From the NCBI GenBank assembly GCA_026014685.1, contig JAOZHW010000007.1, positions 434,001 through 498,000 on the forward strand: a DNA stretch of 64,000 bases. Direction: 5' to 3'. Within the stretch, counting starts at the first letter, position 1, and each line of letters starts with the position of its first letter. Both the position numbers and the translations under genes were made by a program. Shown piece by piece: positions 53,573 to 62,312 of this stretch. This stretch comes from Candidatus Bathyarchaeota archaeon. GTDB lineage: Archaea > Thermoproteota > Bathyarchaeia > Bathyarchaeales > Bathycorpusculaceae. The notes beneath the pieces are model-generated. The model saw nothing but the letters and a program-made list of their open reading frames with translations. It was not told the DNA's origin and ran no database searches.

Positions 53573-53929
53573 ATGGGGGAGAAAAAACAGTTCACCTGTC
53601 AAAACCCTTCCTGTAAAACAACGTTTACTACTCCCCTAAAGACCCTAAATCTTCAAGAGAACCCATCTGAACCCTACTTTGCATGCCCCTTCTGTTTAAC
53701 CAAAGTCGAAGAGTTAGCGGTGGTTAAAAACAGAGAACCGCCAGCTAAAAACGAAGACGAAGAAGTTATTGCTCCAAAGCAAGAGTCTAAGAAGCATAGC
53801 CAAAAGAATGGGACATGTAGGTTCCATGTTGGCTACTTAAGTGAACGAACCAACAAAGAGCAGATACCCGACGACTGTTTGGTTTGCAAAGACATCGTGG
53901 ACTGCATGCTTAAAAAGATGCAAGAATAA
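53573..53929 (+). CDS. Zinc-ribbon protein with second Cys cluster, 118 aa
   Basis: An N-terminal ribbon, FTCQNPSCKTTF with ACPFCLTKVEEL, supplies four cysteines. An acidic/lysine linker (about 50-80) follows. The second Cys-bearing part reads GTCRFHVGYLSERTNKEQIP, DDCLVCKDIVDC. The C-terminal motif (CRFHVGYL...IPDDCLVC) looks conserved and may bind a second metal. Either GTG at 53564 or ATG at 53573 can start it; the ATG is preferred. It follows the radical SAM gene by about 90 bases. Function unknown. Confidence 0.7.
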   Translation: MGEKKQFTCQNPSCKTTFTTPLKTLNLQENPSEPYFACPFCLTKVEELAVVKNREPPAKNEDEEVIAPKQESKKHSQKNGTCRFHVGYLSERTNKEQIPDDCLVCKDIVDCMLKKMQE

Positions 53930-54016
53930 ACTGGCAGAGAAAAGGTGGCTATTATTTTTGGTTTTGCCTATTAGAAACTAGAGAAAAGAAACAGATGATT
54001 GAAAAAGAAATTTTGT

Positions 54017-54352
54017 TTATTTCTTTTTCTTTGATTTGTCTTCGGCGGCTGCGTCAGTTGCTGCAGGTTCTTCTTTCTTGTCTTCGATTTCAGTTGTGAT
54101 TTCTTCGATTGGTTTTGGCGGGGGTGTTGTTGCCATTGTCCAGCCGATCCATGCGCCGATGAAGAGAATTGCGACGAAGGCGACTAGAACTGGAACAGCG
54201 ATAAGCCAGTATCTGACGTCTAAAGCATTGCCGATGTTTAGCCATGGCTGGATAAGTTGTTCATAACCGAAGAGAGCAACCAAGTAAACAATAGCGACCA
54301 CTGAACAAACCAGGAGTATTGCTCCACCTATTGCTTGATCTTTGCTAACCAT
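54017..54352 (-). CDS. Small two-helix membrane protein with charged tail, 111 aa
   Basis: Two membrane segments (AILLVCSVVAIVYLVALFG; YWLIAVPVLVAFVAILFIGAWIG) are followed by a Pro-rich turn (TPPPKPIEE) and a highly charged tail rich in Glu, Ala and Lys ending KSKKKK. No enzyme motif. The tail may be disordered and cytoplasmic. Family not recognised. It is downstream of and on the same strand as the SAH hydrolase gene, though 80 bases apart. Confidence 0.65.
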   Translation of the reverse strand: MVSKDQAIGGAILLVCSVVAIVYLVALFGYEQLIQPWLNIGNALDVRYWLIAVPVLVAFVAILFIGAWIGWTMATTPPPKPIEEITTEIEDKKEEPAATDAAAEDKSKKKK

Positions 54353-54431
54353 TTAGTGATTCACCACTTTAGTAGCCAATGTATTCGGTTAATCAATTTA
54401 AAGTTTGTCATATAAATGAGAGGGCAATTGG

Positions 54432-55688
54432 TCAGGTTGTACCCATCTCCCATGTTGAAAGATACTTTTTCTGTTCCTCAGTCAACACGTCAATTTTGAT
54501 GCCCATACTTTGCAATTTAAGCTCAGCAATCTTTTCGTCGATTTCTTTTGGTACATTGTAAACTTTGGTGTCTAGTTTGCCAGATTTTGCAACGAACTCT
54601 GAACAAAGCGCTTGGTTGGCAAAGGACATATCCATAACTTCTGAGGGGTGACCTTCGGCTGCAGCCAAGTTGACTAGTCTGCCTTCTCCAAGCAGGTAGA
54701 GGTGTCGGCCGTCTTTGGTTGTGTACTCTTCCATGTTAGGGCGCATAGTGCGTTTTGATACACTGATTGATTCGAGGTCTGGGATGCTGATTTCCACGTT
54801 GAAGTGGCCGCTGTTGCACATGATTGCGCCGTCCTTCATTTTTTCCATATGCTCTTTGCGGATGACGTTTATGTCTCCTGTTGCGGTTGCAAAGATGTCG
54901 CCGATTGGCGCTGCTTCAGCCATGGTCATGACGCGGAGTCCGTTCATGACTGCTTCCAGTGCTCGGGTGGGTTGAACTTCTGTGACTATGACGTTGGCGC
55001 CTAAGCCTTGGGCGCGCATAGCGATGCCTCTGCTGCACCAGCCGTATCCGCCGACCACAAAGTTCTTGCCAGCCAGCAGAACCGCGGTTGCACGGAGGAT
55101 GCCGTCGATGGTGCTCTGGCCGGTGCCGTAGCGGTTGTCAAAGAGGTATTTGGTTAATGCCTCATTTACGGCTACGATTGGGTATTTGAGTGATCCATCT
55201 ATTTCCATGGCTTTTAGTCGGACGACGCCTGTTGTGGTTTCTTCGGTTCCGCCTTTGATGTTTGCTATGAGGTCTTGGCGTTTGCTGTGGATCATCCCGA
55301 CGACGTCTGCGCCGTCATCCATGGTGATGGTTGGTTTGTATTCGAGGACTTTTTCGATGCATTTGTAGTAGTCCTCAGTGTTTTGCCCTCTCCAAGCATA
55401 CACGTGTACCCCGCTGTCTGCGAGTGCTGCGGCTACGTCGTCTTGGGTTGAGAGCGGGTTTGAGCCGCATAACGCAACTTTGGCGCCTCCTGCGATTAGT
55501 ACTTTGATGAGTACTGCGGTTTCTTTGGTTACATGCAGGCAAGCGACGAGTGTTTGGCCTTCGAGGGGTTTTTCTTTTTCAAATCTCTGTTTTATGATGT
55601 TTAGGACGGGCATGTGTTTGGCTGCCCATTCAATCTGTAAGTGACCTTGAGGTGCTAGGCTTATGTCTTTTACTTGATAGTTTTCCAT
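54432..55688 (-). CDS. ahcY: S-adenosylhomocysteine hydrolase
   Basis: 418 aa. Hydrolyses SAH to adenosine and homocysteine, relieving inhibition of methyltransferases. Conserved parts are [13 protein letters not shown] (substrate Asp), [19 protein letters not shown] (substrate Lys/Asp/Asn region), [21 protein letters not shown] (NAD-binding glycine loop) and [11 protein letters not shown]. The short C-terminus without the eukaryotic Lys/Tyr cofactor lid is usual in archaea. The ATG at 55688 is preceded by AGAAGGAACC. Methyltransferases in the window that would supply SAH include FkbM. Confidence 0.96.
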   Translation of the reverse strand: MENYQVKDISLAPQGHLQIEWAAKHMPVLNIIKQRFEKEKPLEGQTLVACLHVTKETAVLIKVLIAGGAKVALCGSNPLSTQDDVAAALADSGVHVYAWRGQNTEDYYKCIEKVLEYKPTITMDDGADVVGMIHSKRQDLIANIKGGTEETTTGVVRLKAMEIDGSLKYPIVAVNEALTKYLFDNRYGTGQSTIDGILRATAVLLAGKNFVVGGYGWCSRGIAMRAQGLGANVIVTEVQPTRALEAVMNGLRVMTMAEAAPIGDIFATATGDINVIRKEHMEKMKDGAIMCNSGHFNVEISIPDLESISVSKRTMRPNMEEYTTKDGRHLYLLGEGRLVNLAAAEGHPSEVMDMSFANQALCSEFVAKSGKLDTKVYNVPKEIDEKIAELKLQSMGIKIDVLTEEQKKYLSTWEMGTT

Positions 55689-55837
55689 GAAGGTTCCTTC
55701 TGTTAGGTGAATGTTTGGGGTCGTCCTTATTTAGAATTTACCTACATTTCATAAGGTGTAAGGTGTGGTGAGCGCTCTCTTCGGCTGGAAAAAGTTAAAG
55801 GGCACCATACCCCAAGCTAACCATGTGAGGTTGCCGC

Positions 55838-56443
55838 GTGAAAGAATCCTTCGCCGCCTATGTTGAAAGGGATTTGGAGCCGAGAAGTTTAGTGATAACT
55901 TGTGGGTTGCCTGCCAGCTACAAGACAGGAATCGCAGAAGACATCCTCAGCTTGAAGAGGTTTATTGTTCTTCGGAGTGATTTGATTCGGCGTGAGGTTC
56001 TAAAAAACGAGGATGTTTTTGATGAAAAAGTGGCTGGAAACATGAATAAGCGACTCTCAGTCTATGATGAGATGTTTAGGCGGGCAGATGAGTTAGCCTC
56101 TAAAACCGCGGGAGGTATAATTTTAGATGCGACTTTTGTTACGCAGGATTTGCGGGAACGTGCAGCGGAGATAGCGGCAAAACACGGTATGTCGCTTGTG
56201 ATTATGGAAACCAGTTGCCCCGACGAAGTCGCGCTAAACCGAATTAGCAGGCGAACTAAAGAAAAATATGAATCCAACGCCCTCACTCCAGAAGCTTATT
56301 TCTCGAATAAGGCAAGATTTGAACCGGTAAACGTTGAAGCCTTAAAGAAGAAGTACCCCAAACTAAAAATTGACCACTTAGTCATCGACACCTGCCGAGG
56401 CGGCCTGAAAAACCTCAACATTATCGCGGAAGAAAAGAGGTAA
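55838..56443 (+). CDS. P-loop kinase-like protein with atypical Walker A (COG0645-type)
   Basis: 201 aa. The N-terminal nucleotide-binding loop reads ITCGLPASYKTGIAED: G-x4-Y-K-T, where the usual Gly before Lys is Tyr. The downstream RSDLIRREVL, ILDATFVTQDLRERAAEIA and SCPDEVALNRISRR match AAA_33/COG0645 predicted kinases. In many bacteria this domain is fused to an aminoglycoside-phosphotransferase-like domain (COG2187), and such a protein is encoded at 57321. The start is GTG at 55838. The PHP gene begins 5 bases after its stop. Confidence 0.8.
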   Translation: MKESFAAYVERDLEPRSLVITCGLPASYKTGIAEDILSLKRFIVLRSDLIRREVLKNEDVFDEKVAGNMNKRLSVYDEMFRRADELASKTAGGIILDATFVTQDLRERAAEIAAKHGMSLVIMETSCPDEVALNRISRRTKEKYESNALTPEAYFSNKARFEPVNVEALKKKYPKLKIDHLVIDTCRGGLKNLNIIAEEKR

Positions 56444-56448
56444 GCCGC

Positions 56449-57324
56449 TTGAACATCGATTTGCATGTCCATTCAAACGCCTCTGATGGCAAACTGAGCG
56501 CCCAAGAAATCGTGGCTGAAGCCAAAGCGCGAAAAATAGGGTTCCTCTCGATTACTGACCACGACAACATAGACTGTCAGTATGTTGCAGTTGAAGAGGC
56601 AGAGAAAGCAGGCATCCAGTACATCACAGGCGTTGAGTTGAATGTGACTTTTTCGAATCCAAAGTACAAAGAAGGCAAACCGTTTTCGCTGGATTTTCTG
56701 GGCTACCAATTCAACCCCGACGACTGCGCCTTGAAAGACAAGCTTAAGTTGATGGCTAAGTACCGTGAAGAGCGGGCAGCCAAAATTCTCGACAACCTCA
56801 ACGCCGAGTTTCAAAAAGAAAACATTGCTCCGCTGACAAAGGAGGACTTGCGCAAGATTGAGGAAACCGTTGAGGGCAGCTTGGGCAGACCTCACATCGC
56901 CGACTACCTCGTCAAAAAAGGCATCGTGGCTAGCCGACTGGAAGCCTTCAACAAGTACCTCGTCAAATGCGACGTCCCAAAGTACCCGCTGCATCTAGAT
57001 GAGGCCTCAAAACTCGTCAGGAACGCAGGTGGAAAAATTGTTCTTGCCCACCCAAACGACTCTTGTGGAACTTCTCTGCTGCCCCTCACTAAAGTGCCCT
57101 CGGAGCAAACGCAGATAATCCAAGACACGATGCTGCCCTACATTGATGGTGTGGAATGCTGGCACCTAAGTCACACCGCCGAAACTACCAGCCACTACGT
57201 CGCCTTCGCCAAGGAGCATGGTTTACTGATGACTGGTGGTAGCGACTGCCATCAAAAACCCATTATAATGGGCACCGTTGAAGTTCCCAGTTGGGTTATG
57301 GAGCAATTCAAGCAGAATTTTTAG
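56449..57324 (+). CDS. PHP-domain metal-dependent phosphoesterase
   Basis: 291 aa of the YciV/RNase AM-type PHP family. Metal ligands are in IDLHVHSNASDGKLS (HxH), SITDHDN, GVELNV (Glu), LAHPNDS (His) and a final SDCHQKP (D-x-H). Members remove 3'-phosphates from nucleotides or trim RNA 5' ends. The start is TTG at 56449, 5 bases after the kinase-like gene; its stop overlaps the convergent COG2187-type gene by 4 bases. The insert at about 90-180 is helical. Confidence 0.9.
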   Translation: MNIDLHVHSNASDGKLSAQEIVAEAKARKIGFLSITDHDNIDCQYVAVEEAEKAGIQYITGVELNVTFSNPKYKEGKPFSLDFLGYQFNPDDCALKDKLKLMAKYREERAAKILDNLNAEFQKENIAPLTKEDLRKIEETVEGSLGRPHIADYLVKKGIVASRLEAFNKYLVKCDVPKYPLHLDEASKLVRNAGGKIVLAHPNDSCGTSLLPLTKVPSEQTQIIQDTMLPYIDGVECWHLSHTAETTSHYVAFAKEHGLLMTGGSDCHQKPIIMGTVEVPSWVMEQFKQNF

Positions 57325-58328
57325 AGATTGTTTGCGTACTTTGCGGCTAGCTGGAAATACGCCTGTGCCTCTTTGATGGCGGCTGCTTTTTCTTCTGCTT
57401 TGATGTTTGGGTCGTCCAGCCTGAAACTAACGACTTTGCCCCGCACGTAGGCGCGGTAGCATTTGTAAAAAGGTAACAGCACAGCTAGCTGGGTGTCTTT
57501 TGAGTAGCCGACGTATTGGGCTATGAAGTAGTCGGCTAGGTCGCTTCGGTTTTGGTAGTCGAGGTCCATGGCTAAGAAGGCTACGTCGGCGGCTACGTCG
57601 CTGTATCGGAAGCGGTCGTTGAATTCTATGGCGTCGAAGATGCAGATTTTGTCTGTTACAAAGATGTTGCCAGAGTGGAGGTCACCGTGACAGTCACGCA
57701 CTCGGCCTTCTGCCATGCGAGTTTCGAAGAGGCCTTTGTTTTTGGTTAGAAAACTGTTAATTTTGGTTTGCATTGCGGCGTAGTCGGCTTTGGTGACGGT
57801 TTGACCTTGGTATTTGGTGGTTTGGGCAAAGTTTTCGTCCCAGTTGAACTGGACGGCTTTGATGCCGCCGACTTCGGTTATTTCCGCGTTTGTCTGTGCT
57901 TTAGCGTGGAATTTGGCTACTATGGCGGCGATTTGGTCGATTGTTTTTTTGTCTATTTTGCCCTCTTGCAGAAGTTTAGTCATAATGCATTCTTGGGGTA
58001 GCCGCTTCATCTTTAAGGCGTACTCGACGGTTTCGCCTTCGCCCTTGATTTTTAAGGTGGCGGATTTGTTTATGGGAACAACTTCCAGGTAGATTTCTGG
58101 GCAAAGTCGCCTGTTTAGCTCCAGCTCTTTTTCGCAGTACATCCGCCTCTTATCCAAGGTTGAGAAGTCTAGGAAGCCGAAGTTTACGGGTTTTTTTATT
58201 TTGTAAACATAGTTTTGGGTTAAAAAGACAAATGAGATGTGGGTTTGGATGAGTTCGATTTTGCCTGTTGGTTCGGGGTAGGTGTTTGGGTTTAGCATGG
58301 CTTGGACGAGGGGGTTGTCTTGTTGCAT
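57321..58328 (-). CDS. Aminoglycoside-phosphotransferase-like kinase (COG2187-type)
   Basis: 335 aa. Protein-kinase-like fold: NYVYKIKKPVNFGFLDFST near the N-terminus gives the ATP-lysine region, CHGDLHSGNIFV is the catalytic loop (H-x-D-x4-N), and CIFDAIEFNDRFRYSD is the metal-binding Asp segment. The family is of unknown substrate and in bacteria is often fused to a C-terminal P-loop kinase domain. Here that domain is a separate gene at 55838 on the other strand. It is convergent with the PHP gene. Confidence 0.85.
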   Translation of the reverse strand: MQQDNPLVQAMLNPNTYPEPTGKIELIQTHISFVFLTQNYVYKIKKPVNFGFLDFSTLDKRRMYCEKELELNRRLCPEIYLEVVPINKSATLKIKGEGETVEYALKMKRLPQECIMTKLLQEGKIDKKTIDQIAAIVAKFHAKAQTNAEITEVGGIKAVQFNWDENFAQTTKYQGQTVTKADYAAMQTKINSFLTKNKGLFETRMAEGRVRDCHGDLHSGNIFVTDKICIFDAIEFNDRFRYSDVAADVAFLAMDLDYQNRSDLADYFIAQYVGYSKDTQLAVLLPFYKCYRAYVRGKVVSFRLDDPNIKAEEKAAAIKEAQAYFQLAAKYANNL

Positions 58329-58417
58329 CTTGATGCGCCTTTTGGGTATTGTTGTTTGTGGATGCCAATAAAGGTGAGGGTTAAGAAACTATTCAGGTTC
58401 CGAATAAAAACGGTGAA

Positions 58418-58425
58418 TTTATATG
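58418..58425 (+). promoter_or_regulatory. TATA box before a small reading frame
   Basis: TTTATATG with a G/A-rich upstream part, about 12-20 bases before the TTG at 58437. It would start transcription at about 58445. Weak evidence by eye. Confidence 0.35.
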
Positions 58426-58436
58426 GCTAAACTGCC

Positions 58437-58556
58437 TTGAAGAAGGGGTTGATTGCTTTGCGGACCGACGGACCAAAACGGATGAAAAAAGCCCTAGTCA
58501 GCACAGGTTGCTCAGCCAAGATTGCTGACCGCATCGTAGACTGGTACAACCCTTAA
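58437..58556 (+). CDS. Possible small protein, 39 aa
   Basis: A short frame from TTG at 58437 (or TTG at 58449/58458) ends at a TAA that overlaps pyrE by 4 bases. It encodes a basic peptide with LRTDGPKRMKKALVSTGCSAK and IADRIVDWYNP, resembling the end of a helical DNA- or RNA-binding domain. A TATA-like box precedes it. Convergent overlaps of this sort are common here, which supports it a little. Family not recognised. Confidence 0.45.
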   Translation: MKKGLIALRTDGPKRMKKALVSTGCSAKIADRIVDWYNP

Positions 58557-59170
58557 CTAAAACTTTTAACGTAATCCAGTACCGCGTCAGCCTGCACCTT
58601 CGTTATGCGTTGATTCTTGTAGAGGGAAGGCACAAGCTCGGTGATTTTCGCTAACGCATGCACATTGTAGCCGAGTTTTTCAAGCTTCTCCTTTCCGCCA
58701 TGCTCACGGTTCACAACCACCAGCATGTGCTTGACGGTTGCGCCGAGTTCTTGGAGCGGTTTTACTCCTTCCACTTTGGATAAGCCCTCGCTTACGACGT
58801 CGTCAAAGAACAGAATGTTATCACCTTTAGTTACGTCTGCACCTGCAGTACGACCAGTGACACCGTAGGCTTTGTCCTCTTTGCGTACGATAACACAGGG
58901 TAAGTTGAGTTTTATAGCGATGCTGGGAACAATCAGTGCGCCTTTGAGTTCAATGCTGGCTAACTTGTCGATAGGCTCTTCCGCGGCGATTTGCTTGATT
59001 TTGTCTGCTGCGGCTTGAGCAATGACCTCCAACTGCTGTGGGGCAGCTAGCACGCGAGCTAAGTCGATGTAGTAGGGGCTGGTTGCACCTGACTTGATTT
59101 TGAAGCTGCCAAACCGTAGGCATCCAGAGAGGTAGAGGGCGTTTGCGATTTTATCGGTGACCGAGGACAT
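58553..59170 (-). CDS. pyrE: Orotate phosphoribosyltransferase
   Basis: 205 aa. Converts orotate and PRPP to OMP in pyrimidine synthesis. Family parts: FGSFKIKSGATSPYYIDLARVL, LASIELKGALIVPSIAIKL, the PRPP-site lysine region VRKEDKAYGVTGRTAG, and the PRPP loop ILFFDDVVSEGLSKVEG. The acidic pair is intact and the turn reads S-E-G, as in archaeal PyrE. This normal copy makes a housekeeping role for the island OPRT-like protein at 40685 unlikely. Start ATG at 59170. Confidence 0.93.
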   Translation of the reverse strand: MSSVTDKIANALYLSGCLRFGSFKIKSGATSPYYIDLARVLAAPQQLEVIAQAAADKIKQIAAEEPIDKLASIELKGALIVPSIAIKLNLPCVIVRKEDKAYGVTGRTAGADVTKGDNILFFDDVVSEGLSKVEGVKPLQELGATVKHMLVVVNREHGGKEKLEKLGYNVHALAKITELVPSLYKNQRITKVQADAVLDYVKSFS

Positions 59171-59451
59171 AGGGTTTCCCCGTTGTGAATGGGGAGCATG
59201 GGATTTAACCCTTTAGCAGTCGAACAGGGAGGGAACTTTACCTTATTGTAAAAGTGAGGAGAGGTTTAATAAAATGTAGCGCAATTGAGACGGGGGTTGC
59301 TGAGGTTTCTGAATTGTTTTCTTAAGGAGAAAGAAAAATCCAAATCACGATTCGCAACATCATAAATTCAAGGCCAGGAAACCACTCAGCCCCATTATAT
59401 TATTTAACTCAAACTAAAAAAAGGAAAAGGGAAATTTTTCATGAATTGACC
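59171..59451. other. Intergenic stretch without a visible gene
   Basis: 281 bases between pyrE start and the end of a large surface-protein gene. It probably holds the pyrE promoter at the left. I see no open frame with coding character, no tRNA and no repeat, apart from A-rich tracts near 59400-59430 next to the surface-protein stop. Confidence 0.5.
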
Positions 59452-62109
59452 TTATGGTCGTTTTTTTAGCGCTAAAACTATGACTACACCGATGACAATT
59501 ATTACAATGAGGATAGCGATTGACATTGGCATGAAGTATAGATCAGCCATCGATGGTGGTTGGGTTGGTTGCGGTGTTGGAGTTGCAGGTGCGGGATCGA
59601 CTGCGAAAGAGGTCACTGCATTTGACGGCCAGTAAGATTCAGATCCGCTGAATGAAGCGTAGACTACGTATTGACCGGGGATATCTGGTTTCCAGTTAAA
59701 AGTGAAGAAACCGTCTGAAGTTGTTGTAGTGCCGATAATTCTGTAGTTACCGTTTCCGTCTACTACACTTAAGGTAACTGGCACACCCGTAACGTTAGTT
59801 GGCTTTGGTTTTTGTATATAAACGTATTGCATCCATTTGCTTTGACTTTCGTCAGAAACACACGCTACCCCATTAGGGAATCGTGCTGCTTGTTCGTTTT
59901 GTGTTGTGCCAGCAGATATATCGGTTACTGTTCCACGAATCACTACACTTGATCCTTCAGTGATGGCAGAAAGCGGTGCGTCTACAGTTGTCCTACTTGG
60001 ACCTTTGCCGATAGTATAGATTTGCATGTCGTAAACGTTTAGGTAATTAGCGTAACCGTCAGCGATGTATATGGGTTCAATTAGGTTTGCACCGTATGGT
60101 GTAAAAGTGTTCCAACCCGGAAGAGTCCAGATTTCGGCGCCAGTAGTTGCGTTAATACAGCGTATTAATGCGCCTTTGTATGGTGGTGAGTTTGGTGAGT
60201 GTTCAGATGTGTGTGCATAGATCTTCCCGTCTGCGATGCTGCTAATAAAAAGCGGATAGTGCCCGTAGACAGTATTTAAGCCACTATTCGTGTTGTTATA
60301 AGTCCAGAGTTCTGCGCCTGTCTTCATGTCGAATGCTACGATTTCTCCTCCATAGCCACCTACGTATAGATTGCCATACGCAGTGAATCCTCTTGGCAAG
60401 TTCGGACCACCGCTAGCACCTTGGTAATATTGGAAGCTATCCCAAGTGTGAGTTGTTGGACCCCATATTTTAGCGCCGGTGTCGAGGTTGTAGCCAGTCC
60501 ATTGGAAGGTTTCTTTTTCTGCAATACAAAAGACACGTGAAGTTGGATCAACAGGTGTTGGCCATGATGCAACACCGATTGTTATTGTTGTATTAGTTGT
60601 TGGAGCATCGTAGTTTTTCATCCATAACAACTTGCCTGCTGCGGCTCTAGATAAGTTTAGGTTTATTGCCCAAATTGTATAAGGTGCTGAGCTGTATGAT
60701 GCTGTACCTGATCCTGAACCCGGTGCACCACTTGAGGGGAGGGTACCGTTTCTACCTAGTAAGATATCACCCGGAAATACACGGATAACTGTCGCATCGG
60801 AAGTTAGCCATGGTTCGGTTACATTTAATGAATAGGCTGCTGATCCCTTTGAAGTAGAATTGAATACTGTGCCAACTGGTCTATAGTTGAACATAGTGCC
60901 CGTTGTTGCAGTTACTGCAGTTGAATTCCAGACTGTTAGCGTTTTAGAAGTAGCGCTTAAAGTGTAGATTAATATTTCACCGTTTGGTCCATAAGCTTGT
61001 GTGCCTGATGGTACATTTGTGATGTTGAATAGCCAATTGCCATCGAGTGGATCGGATGCCATCCAAGTAGTTCCTTGAACTGTCCATAAGTAACCGTTCG
61101 GAATTACGCCGTGCTGGTTAGGGTCTTCATAGTTTAAGAGTTGCCCGAAGTTTGGCATTGTTGCATTTTTCCAGAAAAGTTCTTCACCAGTTCTTAAGTC
61201 AACGCAAATATAACCGTTGTAGATTGCTGTTGTTCCGAATCCAGTTGCGCCGTTATTACTTTTTGGTAGTGGATAGTATATGCGTCCGTTCATTATTATT
61301 ACAGGGTTATATTTAGTTTCATAAGATAGCCCAGAGTAAAAAGTCGCGCCATCTACGCCTGTGTTTGTTCCGCCTACAACACCGCCATCCTGAATCGGTT
61401 TAGTCCACATTATGTGTGCACTATTTGGGCCCGTGCCATCCGGTTGATAGTTTGCTACAATACTAGGATACCCAAGCCAGTTAGATGCGATTGCGTACCA
61501 GTTTGAGTTTTGTCCTTCAATTGGTCGTGTCCAATATTCAGTAGGTAGTGGATAATCATTAATTTCACTAGATACGGGGTCTTGCTGTACAGTCAAAATT
61601 GTTGATGCAGAACTTGGAGCGTAGGAATCGTTAACAAATTCATTAGGAGTTCCCTGACCAGTGTACGGATTACGTGAAATAATTGCGTGACTATAGTCAT
61701 TAATATTTTGTCCAGGGAAATTGAAGGTTATTGTATAGTTGCCAACTTGTGTTGGAGTGAAGGTAGCATATTGAGATGAAGTCGTATCCCAGACAGTTTC
61801 CCTGGTTATTGTTTGGTTGGTTCCATCAGGTGCAGTTATAGTGACTTTATAATTATGGAATCGGTAGTCATTTGTCATCAAAGCGTTGTCATAGATTTTG
61901 TCAAGCCAGAATACAACAGTCACTTCTTGGCCTATGCCCACAGGGTTCGGTGAAACATGTACGTAAGCAAAAGTCGGTATAACCCAGGAGGGTGTATGTG
62001 CAGAAGTAGCAGGTAAAGCGATTGAAACAGCTAAAAGTGACAGCAACAGCATTGTTAGCATTGGAATTTTACTTTTTGACTTATTTGCGATATTTTTGAT
62101 TTTATGCAT
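59452..62109 (-). CDS. Large surface beta-propeller protein, paralogue 2
   Basis: 885 aa; the ATG at 62109 is preceded by AAAAGGAGAATAAA. A signal peptide (SKIPMLTMLLLSLLAVSIAL) is followed by an Ig-like domain (TPTQVGNYTITFNFPGQN), PLPTEYWTRPIEGQ, and PQQ-type propeller repeats (DLRTGEELFWKN; DMKTGAELWTYNN; NATTGAEIWTLPG). A second Ig-like domain (GFFTFNWKPDIPGQYVVYA) and a terminal membrane helix ending ALKKRP complete it. It shares most blocks with the protein at 46723, including the tail motif MADLYFMP before the helix. It is divergent from a double-unit Lrp regulator. Probably a major envelope protein; several Asn-X-Thr/Ser sites suit N-glycosylation. Confidence 0.88.
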   Translation of the reverse strand: MHKIKNIANKSKSKIPMLTMLLLSLLAVSIALPATSAHTPSWVIPTFAYVHVSPNPVGIGQEVTVVFWLDKIYDNALMTNDYRFHNYKVTITAPDGTNQTITRETVWDTTSSQYATFTPTQVGNYTITFNFPGQNINDYSHAIISRNPYTGQGTPNEFVNDSYAPSSASTILTVQQDPVSSEINDYPLPTEYWTRPIEGQNSNWYAIASNWLGYPSIVANYQPDGTGPNSAHIMWTKPIQDGGVVGGTNTGVDGATFYSGLSYETKYNPVIIMNGRIYYPLPKSNNGATGFGTTAIYNGYICVDLRTGEELFWKNATMPNFGQLLNYEDPNQHGVIPNGYLWTVQGTTWMASDPLDGNWLFNITNVPSGTQAYGPNGEILIYTLSATSKTLTVWNSTAVTATTGTMFNYRPVGTVFNSTSKGSAAYSLNVTEPWLTSDATVIRVFPGDILLGRNGTLPSSGAPGSGSGTASYSSAPYTIWAINLNLSRAAAGKLLWMKNYDAPTTNTTITIGVASWPTPVDPTSRVFCIAEKETFQWTGYNLDTGAKIWGPTTHTWDSFQYYQGASGGPNLPRGFTAYGNLYVGGYGGEIVAFDMKTGAELWTYNNTNSGLNTVYGHYPLFISSIADGKIYAHTSEHSPNSPPYKGALIRCINATTGAEIWTLPGWNTFTPYGANLIEPIYIADGYANYLNVYDMQIYTIGKGPSRTTVDAPLSAITEGSSVVIRGTVTDISAGTTQNEQAARFPNGVACVSDESQSKWMQYVYIQKPKPTNVTGVPVTLSVVDGNGNYRIIGTTTTSDGFFTFNWKPDIPGQYVVYASFSGSESYWPSNAVTSFAVDPAPATPTPQPTQPPSMADLYFMPMSIAILIVIIVIGVVIVLALKKRP

Positions 62110-62161
62110 TTTTTATTCTCCTTTTACAATATTCTGCTTTTTTTTATCTATTTAATATTTG

Positions 62162-62171
62162 CTATTAATAG
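62162..62171. promoter_or_regulatory. Palindrome 1 in the surface-protein/Lrp divergent region
   Basis: CTATTAATAG, a perfect palindrome within GCTATTAATAGG, about 55 bases upstream of the surface-protein start. It matches the second site at 62222-62234 except for one central base. Confidence 0.5.
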
Positions 62172-62221
62172 GCTTAAAAACACGCAAATATCAATTTATT
62201 TATAATAATTTTTTAATTTTT

Positions 62222-62234
62222 GCTATTTAATAGC
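62222..62234. promoter_or_regulatory. Palindrome 2 in the surface-protein/Lrp divergent region
   Basis: GCTATT-T-AATAGC, perfect arms around one base. Centre-to-centre distance to palindrome 1 is about 61 bases (close to six helical turns). Candidate Lrp-type operator pair; both are inside the 203-base divergent region. Confidence 0.55.
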
Positions 62235-62312
62235 CATCAAAAGTACAAAAAAACCAGAAAACTTTCAAAACCATCACGCTTTTAAACCCGTTTGAGTCAC
62301 TCCTCATGAATC

